64,000 nt of DNA, from assembly GCF_039540575.1 (NCBI RefSeq), contig NZ_BAABFC010000006.1, forward strand, positions 78,062 to 142,061, read 5' to 3'. Position 1 is the stretch's first letter. Each line of letters begins with the position of its first letter. Below are positions 45,401-53,696 of the stretch, piece after piece. A program made the translations under genes and the position numbers. The DNA comes from Pseudaeromonas paramecii. GTDB taxonomy: Bacteria; Pseudomonadota; Gammaproteobacteria; Enterobacterales; Aeromonadaceae. The notes beneath the pieces are model-generated. The model ran no database searches and was not told the DNA's origin. It was given only the letters and a program-made list of their open reading frames with translations.

Positions 45401-46177
45401 CTATTGCTCGACTGGTTTAGGGGGCTGTGGCATCCGCATGGGTGAAGGGGCCAATTTGGCTAGGGCTTGATTGAGGCCATCGCGCAACTGACGACCTTGC
45501 TCCGTGTGGCGAAAGCAGACCACCAGCTGTTTGAATTCCAACAACCGGGGGGACATGGTGAGCTGGCTGGCCAAGGGACGCAGTTCCGGGTCATGGCGCA
45601 ACAGGTAGCTAAACACCAGGGGATCCACCACCGCCAGATCGATACGGCCGGCGGCCAGCTTGCGCAGGTTGTTGCGATCCGAGTTGGCCGCATCGGTATG
45701 CAGCAGGCCGGCGCTGGCCAGGGTATCGAAATCCTCGGTGTTGACGTAACCGGCTACCACGCCGATGCGGTAGGGCTGCAGCTGGAGTAGCCGTTGCCAA
45801 CGGATGAGTGGCTGATCTCGACGCTGGGCCAGCCCCAAGGGGGCGGGCATCAGGGGATCGCTGCAATAGAAGTTCTTCGTCAGTCGCGGCGAAGCATATT
45901 CCGGCAGGTAGCCCACATAGGGAGAGTCGGTTTGCACCAGCCGCAAGGCCCGGCGCCAGGGGTAGTAATCGATCTGGGCCTGTTTGCCCAACCGTGCCAT
46001 GGCCTGGTGGAGCCGCTGGCCGACCAAGCCATCTTGAGGGAGGCGGGCGCCCACATAAGGCGGCCATTCCAAGGAGGCGAAGCGCAGCGACTCGGTTGCC
46101 TGGGCCGCCGAGCATAACAAGCCGATACCCACCAGGATAGCGCCAACCCGCCCCAAGCCCTGCTCCTCACCTGTCAT
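45401..46177 (-). CDS. Periplasmic solute-binding-like protein (PBP2 fold)
   Basis: A 258-residue exported protein. The signal peptide MTGEEQGLGRVGAILVG followed by IGLLCSAAQA precedes TESLRFASLEWPPYVGARLPQDGLVGQRLHQAMARLGKQAQIDYYPWRRAL. This is the opening of stand-alone PBP2-type proteins related to amino-acid binding proteins. LRKLAAGRIDLAVVDPLVFSYLLR completes the fold. No transport genes are adjacent, as is common for this DUF-like group. The ATG at 46175-46177 fits the signal peptide; the frame extends 50 codons upstream without homology. Divergent from sulP across a perfect CRP site. Confidence 0.75.
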   Translation of the reverse strand: MTGEEQGLGRVGAILVGIGLLCSAAQATESLRFASLEWPPYVGARLPQDGLVGQRLHQAMARLGKQAQIDYYPWRRALRLVQTDSPYVGYLPEYASPRLTKNFYCSDPLMPAPLGLAQRRDQPLIRWQRLLQLQPYRIGVVAGYVNTEDFDTLASAGLLHTDAANSDRNNLRKLAAGRIDLAVVDPLVFSYLLRHDPELRPLASQLTMSPRLLEFKQLVVCFRHTEQGRQLRDGLNQALAKLAPSPMRMPQPPKPVEQ

Positions 46178-46273
46178 CCATGACCAGATAGTAATCAAAC
46201 TGTTACTGACTTTATCACCCCAAACAGGTCCCTGCCGAACCATAAACTGGCAAACGCCAATTACCCGATAAAA

Positions 46274-46289
46274 TGTGATCCATGTCACA
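46274..46289. promoter_or_regulatory. CRP (cAMP receptor protein) site upstream of sulP
   Basis: TGTGATCCATGTCACA is a perfect match to TGTGA-N6-TCACA. It is centred about 80 nt upstream of the sulP ATG and 104 nt upstream of the divergent binding-protein start, so either gene could be under catabolite control. Confidence 0.6.
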
Positions 46290-46361
46290 CCATATTTCCA
46301 TATTCGGCGTATGGTGTCGCGGTTCATTTTGTCTCTTGTTCCTGTGCGGAGCTCCTATCTG

Positions 46362-48092
46362 ATGTATTCACAACGACAACGTATCCGGCTGGCCAGTGCC
46401 CTGCGGGAGGCTTGCCTATCCGAGTCCTATGGTTTGCAGCGGTTGTTCAAGGATATCTTGGCCGGGTTGACCGTGGGCATCATCGCCATCCCACTGTCCA
46501 TGGCCCTGGCCATCGCCAGTGGTGTGCCGCCGCAACACGGCCTCTATACCGCCGTGATTGCCGGGGTGGTGATTGCTGCGCTGGGCGGCTCCCGCTTCAG
46601 CGTCTCCGGCCCCACGGCGGCGTTTGTGGTGATCCTCTACCCGGTGGCACAACAATTTGGTGTCGCCGGTCTGCTGGTGGCCAGCCTGATGTGTGGCGCC
46701 ATGCTGGTCATGATGGGCTTGGGCCGCCTGGGTCGGCTGATCGGCTATATCCCCATGCCGGTGACCCTGGGTTTTACCATGGGCATCGGCATCGTCATCG
46801 CCACCTTGCAGATCAAGGATTTCTTCGGGCTGACCCTGCTGGAGATGCCGGAACATTATGTCGATAAGGTGCAGGCCCTGTGGCAGGCACTGCCCAGCTG
46901 GCAGGGGGGCGATACCCTGGTGGGAGGCGTGACCCTGGCTACCTTGTTGATCTGGCCGCGGCTGCACTTGCCCTTACCGGGGCATTTGCCGGCGGTGCTG
47001 TTGGGCTGGGGCGTTGCCTACCTGCTGGCGGGGCAGGGGGTCGAGGTGGCGACCATCGGCAGCCGTTTCAGCTATACCCTGGCGGATGGTACGACCGGTC
47101 ACGGCATTCCCTCCAGCCTGCCGGCCTTTGCCTTTCCCTGGAACCTGCCGGGGCCCGATGGGCAGCCATTGCACTGGGACTGGTCGCTGTTTCGCGCCTT
47201 GCTGCCGGCGGCCTTCTCCATGGCGCTGCTGGGTGCCATTGAATCCCTGCTGTGTGCCGTGGTCCTTGATGGCATGACGGGGCGCAAACACCACTCCAAC
47301 ACAGAGCTCATCGGCCAGGGGATCGGCAACCTGTTGGCGCCATTCTTCGGCGGCATCACGGCCACCGCCGCCATTGCCCGCTCCGCCGCCAATGTGCGGG
47401 CCGGCGCCAGCTCGCCGGTGGCGGCCATGGTGCATGGCCTGGTGGTGCTGCTGGCGTTGCTGGCCCTGGCCTCACAGCTCTCCGCCCTGCCGTTGGCGGC
47501 CATGTCGGCCCTGCTGTTGATGGTGGCCTGGAACATGAGTGAGGCCCACAAGGTTTGGGGCCTTATTCGCAAGGCGCCCTTCAACGACATCGCCATCATG
47601 CTGATCTGCATCAGCCTGACGGTGCTGTTTGACATGGTGGTGGCCATCACCTTTGGCATAGTACTGGCCTCCTTGCTGTTTATGCGTGACATCGCCAAGA
47701 TGACCCGATTGGTGGATCTCTCGCTGGATCGCCGCCATAGCCACCGCATCCCCGAGGGTTGGCAGGCCTACAAGATCTCGGGCCCGCTGTTCTTTGCCGC
47801 CGCCGACCGGCTGTTTGCCGAGCTGCAAGGCCGGGCCCAGGGGCTGCAAGGGGTGGTGCTGCAATGGGATGGGGTCTCCATCCTGGATGCCGGCGGCTTC
47901 AACGCCTTCGAGGCCTGCTGTCGTCAGTTGCGTCAGGATGGGGTGCGGCTGCTGATCGCCGAGGTGCCGTTTCAGCCTTTGAAGACACTGGCGCGGGCCA
48001 AGTTCAGCGCCGAACCCGGCTGGCTGGAGTTTGTCCCCACTCTGGAGGAGGCCTGGGACCGGCTCGACGGACCAAGGAGCGCGGTGGCCTGA
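46362..48092 (+). CDS. SulP family anion transporter with STAS domain
   Basis: A 576-residue inner-membrane transporter. The SulP core has DILAGLTVGIIAIPLSMALAIASGVPPQHGLYTAVIAGVV near residue 30, FSVSGPTAAFVVILYP near 80, and about 12-14 hydrophobic segments. A C-terminal STAS domain (about residues 450-565) contains AYKISGPLFFAAADRLFAEL and VVLQWDGVSILDAGGFNAFEA. Substrates of the family include sulfate, bicarbonate and C4-dicarboxylates; this one is unassigned. The ATG at 46362 gives a normal N-terminus. Confidence 0.92.
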   Translation: MYSQRQRIRLASALREACLSESYGLQRLFKDILAGLTVGIIAIPLSMALAIASGVPPQHGLYTAVIAGVVIAALGGSRFSVSGPTAAFVVILYPVAQQFGVAGLLVASLMCGAMLVMMGLGRLGRLIGYIPMPVTLGFTMGIGIVIATLQIKDFFGLTLLEMPEHYVDKVQALWQALPSWQGGDTLVGGVTLATLLIWPRLHLPLPGHLPAVLLGWGVAYLLAGQGVEVATIGSRFSYTLADGTTGHGIPSSLPAFAFPWNLPGPDGQPLHWDWSLFRALLPAAFSMALLGAIESLLCAVVLDGMTGRKHHSNTELIGQGIGNLLAPFFGGITATAAIARSAANVRAGASSPVAAMVHGLVVLLALLALASQLSALPLAAMSALLLMVAWNMSEAHKVWGLIRKAPFNDIAIMLICISLTVLFDMVVAITFGIVLASLLFMRDIAKMTRLVDLSLDRRHSHRIPEGWQAYKISGPLFFAAADRLFAELQGRAQGLQGVVLQWDGVSILDAGGFNAFEACCRQLRQDGVRLLIAEVPFQPLKTLARAKFSAEPGWLEFVPTLEEAWDRLDGPRSAVA

Positions 48093-48166
48093 GTCCGACG
48101 CGACGCGGGTGTTGAGACAGGGCTGGAGAAATAATCGGCAGTCGACAGCGGCAAGGGAAAAAGCCC

Positions 48167-48195
48167 TTGACCTCCCCAGCCCTTTTTCTTACATT
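48167..48195 (+). promoter_or_regulatory. Promoter of tRNA-Ser(GGA)
   Basis: TTGACC (48167-48172) and TACATT (48190-48195) with a 17-bp spacer; the tRNA begins about 85 nt downstream of the -10 element. Confidence 0.55.
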
Positions 48196-48279
48196 ACCGC
48201 CCGTCCAATCGGCCAGGCCGTGCGACATCAGCGTCATACGCAAGGTGAGATCTCACGCCTTAAACAAGAGATCAAAAAC

Positions 48280-48367
48280 GGTGAGGTGTCCGAGTGGCTG
48301 AAGGAGCACGCCTGGAAAGTGTGTATACGGCAACGTATCGAGGGTTCGAATCCCTCCCTCACCGCCA
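48280..48367 (+). tRNA. tRNA-Ser (anticodon GGA)
   Basis: An 88-nt class II tRNA with encoded CCA. The acceptor stem GGTGAGG pairs with CCTCACC. The anticodon stem CACGC/GTGTG encloses CTGGAAA with anticodon GGA. The variable arm is long (TATACGGCAACGTATC) and the T loop contains GGTTCGAATCC. Confidence 0.97.
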
Positions 48368-48379
48368 TCTTCTAAAGAG

Positions 48380-48403
48380 AGCTGCAGTATTGCGGCTTTT
48401 TTT
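48380..48403 (+). terminator. Terminator after tRNA-Ser(GGA)
   Basis: AGCTGCA / TGCGGCT stem (one G-U pair) with GTAT loop, then TTTTTT. Confidence 0.7.
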
Positions 48404-48705
48404 GTATCTGAATTTTGTGTACGGGTTCGTGGGATGAGAACTAGCGTGGGGTTCGAGCCGCGCGTAGCGAGACAAGGTCGCGGCGCGACGGCCCCGCAGG
48501 GCGCGCATTAGCGCAGGCTCCCTCACTCAGCGCCGTATACCTCTCTCAACTACCGGATAAGCAGATCCGGTTCGGTGCCCGGCAAGCGTACTGTGTCGGA
48601 CTGCCGCAGGCGGCCTGAAGGCGGGCGCCAGGCAGGTGCCGCTCAAACCCGATCGCGTCTGTCGCATCTCTTATTGATGTCGAGTTTAGCGATATCGAAC
48701 CGGCG
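48404..48705. other. GC-rich non-coding stretch downstream of tRNA-Ser(GGA)
   Basis: About 300 bp with no convincing gene. It is rich in short GC repeats, e.g. GCCGCGCGTAGCGAGAC, GTCGCGGCGCGAC and CCTGAAGGCGGGCGCCAGG. I do not recognise it; it could be a decayed insertion next to the tRNA. Confidence 0.4.
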
Positions 48706-49593
48706 TTAGCGGGTGGCTGCACGCCCTTCCAGAGCGGCGGCTAAATGATCCAGCAGCATGCGTACCTTGGGGGAGAGGTGACGGTTGTGGGGATAGAGGG
48801 CCCAGACGCCCTCCTCGTCGGGCTGATACTGGGGTAGCAGGGCCAGCAGACTGCCGTCTTGCAGCAGATCCTGTACGTAGTAATCCGGCAGTTGCACCAG
48901 CCCCAACCCCTTGAGGGCGGCATCCACCAGCACCTGACCGCTGTTGCAGCGCAGATTGCCGTGCACCCGCACGTTGCGGGACTGGCCACCCTCTTGAAAG
49001 CGCCAGTAATCCAGGGTGCCCAGCAGGCAGTTGTGGCGCTCCAGCTCCCCCAGGCTGTGGGGGGCGCCGTGGCGGGCGAGGTAGGCGGGACTGGCACACA
49101 AAAACAGCCGGCGGCTGGCCAGCCGGCGGGCCATCATGGTCGAGTCGGTGAGCCGGCCCAGGCGAATGGCCAGATCATAGCCCTGCTGCACCAGATCCAG
49201 GGTCTGGTTGGTGAGCTCCAGCCGCACCTCCAGCTCGGGGTAGCGGGCGACGAAGTCGTTGATCAGCGGTGCCAGGGTGCGTTCGCCATAGGTGACCGGC
49301 GCCGTCATCAGCAGCCGGCCCATGGGGCGCTGCTGCAGGTTGGTCACCAGCCGTTCGGCGGCCTCCAGGCCATCGAGCACAGGGCGGCACTGCTGGTAAT
49401 AGAGCTGGCCGGCCTCGGTGAGGGCCACCTTGCGGGTGGTGCGGTTGATGAGCCGCACCGCCAGTCGCTCCTCCAAGGCACTCACCTGGCGGCTGACCTG
49501 GGCGGTGGAGACGCCGAGCCGCCGTCCCGCGGCGGTGAAGCTCTGGCACTCCACCACGGCGACAAATTCACAGACCCCATCCCACTGCACCAT
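48706..49593 (-). CDS. LysR-family transcriptional regulator, divergent from frmA
   Basis: A 295-residue regulator. The N-terminal winged helix-turn-helix reads FVAVVECQSFTAAGRRLGVSTAQVSRQVSALEERLAVRLINRTTRKVALTEAG. An effector-binding domain of about 200 residues follows (e.g. GRLLMTAPVTYGERTLAPLINDF). The ATG at 49591-49593 (MVQWDGVCEF) is chosen over one 15 codons upstream because the HTH then starts at the usual distance. LysR regulators adjacent to glutathione-dependent formaldehyde dehydrogenase genes commonly activate them. The 145-bp divergent gap would hold the operators. Confidence 0.92.
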   Translation of the reverse strand: MVQWDGVCEFVAVVECQSFTAAGRRLGVSTAQVSRQVSALEERLAVRLINRTTRKVALTEAGQLYYQQCRPVLDGLEAAERLVTNLQQRPMGRLLMTAPVTYGERTLAPLINDFVARYPELEVRLELTNQTLDLVQQGYDLAIRLGRLTDSTMMARRLASRRLFLCASPAYLARHGAPHSLGELERHNCLLGTLDYWRFQEGGQSRNVRVHGNLRCNSGQVLVDAALKGLGLVQLPDYYVQDLLQDGSLLALLPQYQPDEEGVWALYPHNRHLSPKVRMLLDHLAAALEGRAATR

Positions 49594-49738
49594 TGGCTCA
49601 CTCCTCCTGCTGACCGGCAGATTATTACCATCTGGCAAAAGTCATTTGCAAGTTGCCTGGATTATTTCAGTTTTAACCGGCTCCTATAATGAGGCACCGC
49701 CGGCCCTCTGCGCCGGCCATTCCCCTGAGGAGTCTTCC

Positions 49739-50860
49739 ATGAGTGATGTGATCAAATGCCGGGCGGCCATCGCCTGGGGCCCGGGCCAGCCGCTGCGTAT
49801 CGAAGAGGTGGACGTGCTGCCGCCCAAGGCCGGTGAGGTGCGGGTGCGCATCGTGGCCAGCGGCGTCTGCCATACCGATGCCTTCACCCTCTCCGGTGAC
49901 GATCCCGAAGGGGTCTTCCCCTGCATCCTGGGCCACGAGGGCGGCGGCATCGTCGAGTCGGTGGGCGAGGGCGTCACCAGCGTGCAGGTGGGGGATCATG
50001 TGATCCCGCTCTATACCCCAGAGTGTGGCGAGTGCAAGTTCTGCAAGTCTGGCAAGACCAACCTGTGCCAGAAGATCCGCGAGACCCAGGGCAAGGGGCT
50101 GATGCCGGACGGCACCACCCGCTTCTTCAAGGATGGCCAGCCCATCTATCACTACATGGGCTGCTCCACCTTCGCCGAATACACGGTACTGCCGGAGATT
50201 TCCCTGGCCAAGGTCAACCCCAGCGCGCCGCTGGAAGAGGTCTGCCTGCTGGGTTGTGGGGTCACCACCGGCATGGGCGCCGTGGTGAACACCGCCAAGG
50301 TGGAAGCCGGCGCCAGCGTGGCCATCTTCGGCCTGGGGGGCATAGGTCTGTCGGCCATCATAGGGGCCACCATGGCCAAGGCCGGCCGCATCATCGCCAT
50401 CGACATCAACGAGAGCAAGTTCGAGCTGGCCCGCAAGCTGGGTGCCACCGACTGCATCAACCCCAATGACTATGACAAGCCGATCCAGCAGGTCATCGTC
50501 GAGCTGACCGACGGCGGCGTGGATTACTCCTTCGAGTGCATCGGCAACGTCAACGTCATGCGCTCCGCCCTGGAGTGCTGCCACAAGGGGTGGGGCGAGT
50601 CGGTGATCATCGGGGTGGCCGGCGCCGGCCAGGAGATCGCCACCCGGCCGTTCCAACTGGTGACCGGGCGCGTCTGGCGCGGCTCCGCCTTCGGCGGCGT
50701 CAAGGGCCGCTCCGAGCTGCCCGGCATAGTCGAGCGCTATCTGGCCGGCGAGTTCAAGCTGGATGATTTCATCACTCACACCATGGGGCTGAGCGAGATC
50801 AACGAGGCCTTCGAGCTGATGCACGCCGGCAAGAGCATCCGCAGCGTCATTCACTTCTAA
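49739..50860 (+). CDS. frmA: S-(hydroxymethyl)glutathione dehydrogenase (class III alcohol dehydrogenase)
   Basis: A 373-residue zinc-dependent dehydrogenase that oxidises the formaldehyde-glutathione adduct to S-formylglutathione. It has catalytic zinc ligands Cys in GVCHTDAFTLSG and GHEGGGIVESVGEGV, the structural zinc site CGECKFCKSGKTNLCQ near residue 96, and the NAD site AIFGLGGIGLSAIIGA near 196. It matches class III ADH throughout. It is followed by frmB, 43 nt downstream, forming a formaldehyde-detoxification operon. Confidence 0.97.
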   Translation: MSDVIKCRAAIAWGPGQPLRIEEVDVLPPKAGEVRVRIVASGVCHTDAFTLSGDDPEGVFPCILGHEGGGIVESVGEGVTSVQVGDHVIPLYTPECGECKFCKSGKTNLCQKIRETQGKGLMPDGTTRFFKDGQPIYHYMGCSTFAEYTVLPEISLAKVNPSAPLEEVCLLGCGVTTGMGAVVNTAKVEAGASVAIFGLGGIGLSAIIGATMAKAGRIIAIDINESKFELARKLGATDCINPNDYDKPIQQVIVELTDGGVDYSFECIGNVNVMRSALECCHKGWGESVIIGVAGAGQEIATRPFQLVTGRVWRGSAFGGVKGRSELPGIVERYLAGEFKLDDFITHTMGLSEINEAFELMHAGKSIRSVIHF

Positions 50861-50903
50861 GTACCAGGGCGCGGGCCAGGCCCGCGTCGTCAAGGAGAGC
50901 TCC

Positions 50904-51749
50904 ATGACGCTTGAAAACATCAGCTGCAACAAGAGCTTCGGCGGTTGGCACAAGCAGTACCGCCACGACTCCAGCACCCTGGGTTGCACCATGCGCTTTG
51001 CCATCTTCCTGCCGCCCCAGGCCAGCGAGCAGCAGCCGGTGCCCGTGCTTTACTGGCTGTCAGGCCTCACCTGCACGGATGAAAACTTCATGCAGAAGGC
51101 CGGTGCCCAGCGGCTGGCCGCCGAGCTGGGCATGGCCATAGTGGCGCCGGATACCAGCCCCCGCGGGGAGGATGTCGCCGATGATGCCGCCTACGATCTG
51201 GGCCAGGGGGCGGGGTTCTACCTCAACGCCACCCAGGCGCCCTGGGCGCGGCACTACCGCATGTATGACTATGTGGTGCAGGAGCTGCCGGCCCTGATCG
51301 AGGCACACTTTCCGGTGAGCCAGCGCCGGGCCCTGGCGGGGCACTCCATGGGGGGGCACGGCGCCCTGACCATAGGCCTCCGGGAGGCGGCGCGCTATTG
51401 CAGCCTGTCGGCCTTTAGCCCCATCAGCCACCCGGTGGCCTGTCCCTGGGGGAAGAAGGCTTTCACCGCCTACCTGGGGGAGGCGCCGCAACACTGGCGA
51501 GAGCACGATGCCAGCCTGCTGATGCGCGAGGCCAGCCAGGGGCTGCCGACCCTGGTGGATCAGGGGCTGGACGACAGCTTCCTGACCGAGCAGCTGATGC
51601 CCGAACAGCTGGAGCTGGCGGCTCAGCACAGCGGTTATCCCCTGACCCTGCGTCGCCATGCCGGCTACGATCACAGCTACTACTTCATCGCCAGCTTTAT
51701 CGAGGATCATCTGCGCTTTCATGCCCGCCATCTGGGGTTGACCGGCTAG
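50904..51749 (+). CDS. frmB: S-formylglutathione hydrolase
   Basis: A 281-residue alpha/beta hydrolase that releases formate and regenerates glutathione after FrmA. The esterase-D features are FLPPQ...PVLYWLSGLTCTDENFMQKAGAQRLAAELG near residue 35, the nucleophile elbow GHSMGGHGALT near residue 146, and the C-terminal catalytic His in GYDHSYYFIASFIEDHLRFH. AAGGAGAG precedes the ATG. Confidence 0.97.
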   Translation: MTLENISCNKSFGGWHKQYRHDSSTLGCTMRFAIFLPPQASEQQPVPVLYWLSGLTCTDENFMQKAGAQRLAAELGMAIVAPDTSPRGEDVADDAAYDLGQGAGFYLNATQAPWARHYRMYDYVVQELPALIEAHFPVSQRRALAGHSMGGHGALTIGLREAARYCSLSAFSPISHPVACPWGKKAFTAYLGEAPQHWREHDASLLMREASQGLPTLVDQGLDDSFLTEQLMPEQLELAAQHSGYPLTLRRHAGYDHSYYFIASFIEDHLRFHARHLGLTG

Positions 51750-51771
51750 GTTTTACTCCACCTCCATCAAT

Positions 51772-51798
51772 AAAAAGGCACGCCAAGCGTGCCTTTTT
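51772..51798. terminator. Bidirectional terminator between frmB and the DDAH-like gene
   Basis: AAAAAGGCACGC / GCGTGCCTTTTT, 12-bp stem with a 3-nt loop and A/T runs on both sides. Confidence 0.88.
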
Positions 51799-51829
51799 CA
51801 TCTGCGGCGCGAACCCTGTTCCCGGCGGC

Positions 51830-52699
51830 TTAGCGCACCAGGGGGTTGGTCAGGCAGGTGGGGCCGCCCTCACAGGCCATGCACAGGGCATCGCCGGCAA
51901 ACACGCTCACCCGGGTGCCGCTGGCCTCCATCGCTGCCCGGGTCTTGGGGAAGCCGTCGATCATGATGCAGTGATCGGGGCTGGTGGGCAGCACATTGAG
52001 ATTGAGGCCGAAGGAGGCGGTGAACTCGTCTTCCGGCGCCACCACCATCTGGATGCCGACATCCTTGAGCAGTTGCCACAGGGCCGCAGGAATGAGCGGC
52101 GGGTGCACCAGGTACTTAGTCTCGGTGAGGGGGGAGATCACCGACATCAGGTGCAGGCAGGCCGCCTCGCCGCCCCAGTAGGGCATGTCAAAGCCCAGCA
52201 CCTCGATGCCATGGGGATTGAGCAGGGCGTTGAGCTGTCGGACCCCCTCGCGGTTGGAGCGAAAACCCAGGCCCACCAGCAGGGTATGTTCGTCCAGCCA
52301 GATGGTGTCGCCCCCCTCGACCTTGGCTTCGCCTTCCAGCTGGCCCAGCACCGGGATGCCCTGGGCCTCGAAGAAGCGGCGGTGCAAGGCGGGCTCGGCG
52401 GTGCGCAGGGGCTTGCCCATCCGCAGCGGGATGGCGCCAAAGCGGGTGATGAGGGAGGCGTCGCGGGTGAACATGGCATCGGCCAGGCCGTCGTTGTCAT
52501 CGGGCAGCCAGTGGATCTGGGCACCGGAGGCCTCGATCAGGCTGGCGAAGGCGTCGTACTGCGCCAGGGCCTGCTGGGCATCGAACAGGCTGTTGTAGTG
52601 CCACTTGTCGGGATCGGCGGCCAGCAGGCTGGGGCCGGGGCGGCGCATCAGCACCTGGGTCATCGTATTTGCCATGCTCTGGCAGCCGTATTGGTTCAT
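51830..52699 (-). CDS. Arginine deiminase/DDAH-superfamily hydrolase
   Basis: A 289-residue guanidino-group-modifying enzyme of the pentein fold. Visible landmarks are VLMRRPGPSLLAADPDKW, ADAMFTRDASLITRFGAIPLRMGKPLR, EGEAKVEGGDTIWLDEHTLLVGLGFRSN, a catalytic-His region AACLHLMSVI and the C-terminal nucleophile Cys282 in EGGPTCLTNPLVR. These fit dimethylarginine dimethylaminohydrolases and related deiminases. Citrulline and an amine would be products. The ATG at 52697-52699 has a perfect AGGAGG 6 nt upstream. It is divergent from an amino-acid importer, which suggests uptake and breakdown of arginine-like compounds. Confidence 0.85.
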   Translation of the reverse strand: MNQYGCQSMANTMTQVLMRRPGPSLLAADPDKWHYNSLFDAQQALAQYDAFASLIEASGAQIHWLPDDNDGLADAMFTRDASLITRFGAIPLRMGKPLRTAEPALHRRFFEAQGIPVLGQLEGEAKVEGGDTIWLDEHTLLVGLGFRSNREGVRQLNALLNPHGIEVLGFDMPYWGGEAACLHLMSVISPLTETKYLVHPPLIPAALWQLLKDVGIQMVVAPEDEFTASFGLNLNVLPTSPDHCIMIDGFPKTRAAMEASGTRVSVFAGDALCMACEGGPTCLTNPLVR

Positions 52700-52734
52700 G
52701 GGTTCCTCCTGATCCTGCACTGGTCAAAAACTCA

Positions 52735-52763
52735 TTGACATACACGTTATACGGACGCATAAA
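52735..52763 (+). promoter_or_regulatory. Sigma-70 promoter of the second amino-acid importer
   Basis: TTGACA (52735-52740), 17-bp spacer, CATAAA (52758-52763). The -10 element sits inside the operator dyad at 52747-52780. Confidence 0.6.
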
Positions 52764-52780
52764 GTTATGCAACTGTATAA
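52747..52780. promoter_or_regulatory. 34-bp operator-like dyad between divergent DDAH-like and importer genes
   Basis: Nested inverted repeat TTATAC-N4-GCATAA-AG-TTATGC-N4-GTATAA, with both arm pairs perfectly complementary around the centre at 52763/52764. It overlaps the -10 of the rightward promoter. The nearby TetR-family regulator at 55297 is the obvious candidate to bind it, but that is inference. Confidence 0.7.
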
Positions 52781-52904
52781 ATCAGTGCGTCGGTAAATGG
52801 CAAAACAGGCAGCAGCCAGGCCCACCAGGCTTGCATGCAGCAGGTTTTTGCCGAGGATTAACCACTTGCGACCCTAGGGTCATTCACGCTCAAGGAAGAA
52901 ACTC

Positions 52905-53672
52905 ATGAACCGCAAACAGCTCGTACTCGTTACCGGATTGTCCCTGGCTTCCCTGTCCGCTCTGGCCCAGCCCCTGCGCATCGGTGTCGCTACCGAACCC
53001 TATCCGCCCTTCGCCGTGGCGGACGCCGCCGGCCACTATTCCGGTTGGGAGATCGACATCACCAAGGCGGTCTGTGCCCAGGCCAAGCTGGATTGCCAGT
53101 TCGTGGCGGTGGCCTGGGACGGCATCATTCCCTCCCTGCTGGCGGACAAGATCGATGTCATCGCCGCCTCCTTGTCCATCACGGATGAGCGCAGCCAGGT
53201 GATCGACTTCTCCGACAAGTACTACCAGACCGGCGCCATGCTGGCGGTGGCCGCCGGCAGCGACATCAAGCCGACCCCGGCCGGGGTGGCGGGGCGCAAG
53301 ATCGGCGTACAGTCCGGCTCCATCCACCAGGCCTATGCCCTGCAGTATTTCAAGGACGCCACCATCCAGGAGTATCAGACCCAGGATGAGGCAGATCAGG
53401 ATCTGTTTGCCGGCCGCATCGACGGCACCCTGGCGGACGCCCTGGTGCTGGAGACCTTCCTGAAGAGCGACGAGGGCAAGGGCTGCTGCAGCGATGCCGG
53501 CCTGGTGGCCCAGGACGATGCCCTGCTGGGCAAGGGGATCGGCTTTGGCTTGCGCAAGGGCAACGATGCCTTGAAGAGCAGCCTGAACCAGGCGATCCAG
53601 GCTATCCGTGCCGATGGCACCTATGACAAGATCACCGCCCAGTACTTCAACTTCAACATCTACGGCGAATAA
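52905..53672 (+). CDS. Amino-acid ABC transporter, periplasmic binding protein
   Basis: A 255-residue type-2 binding protein related to the ArgT/HisJ/LAO group. The signal peptide MNRKQLVLVTGLSLASLSALA precedes QPLRIGVATEPYPPFAVADAAGHYSGWEIDITKAVCAQAKLDCQFVAVAWDGIIPSLLADKIDVIAASLSIT. This includes the usual WDGIIPSL and DVI..SLSIT motifs and the Cys pair of cationic amino-acid binders. Two Cys at GKGCCSDAG are also typical of the group. First gene of an operon with two permeases. Substrate is likely arginine or a methylated or decarboxylated derivative, judged from the divergent DDAH-like gene. Confidence 0.9.
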   Translation: MNRKQLVLVTGLSLASLSALAQPLRIGVATEPYPPFAVADAAGHYSGWEIDITKAVCAQAKLDCQFVAVAWDGIIPSLLADKIDVIAASLSITDERSQVIDFSDKYYQTGAMLAVAAGSDIKPTPAGVAGRKIGVQSGSIHQAYALQYFKDATIQEYQTQDEADQDLFAGRIDGTLADALVLETFLKSDEGKGCCSDAGLVAQDDALLGKGIGFGLRKGNDALKSSLNQAIQAIRADGTYDKITAQYFNFNIYGE

Positions 53673-53696
53673 GCCGGGGCCGGACAGGAGACCCGC

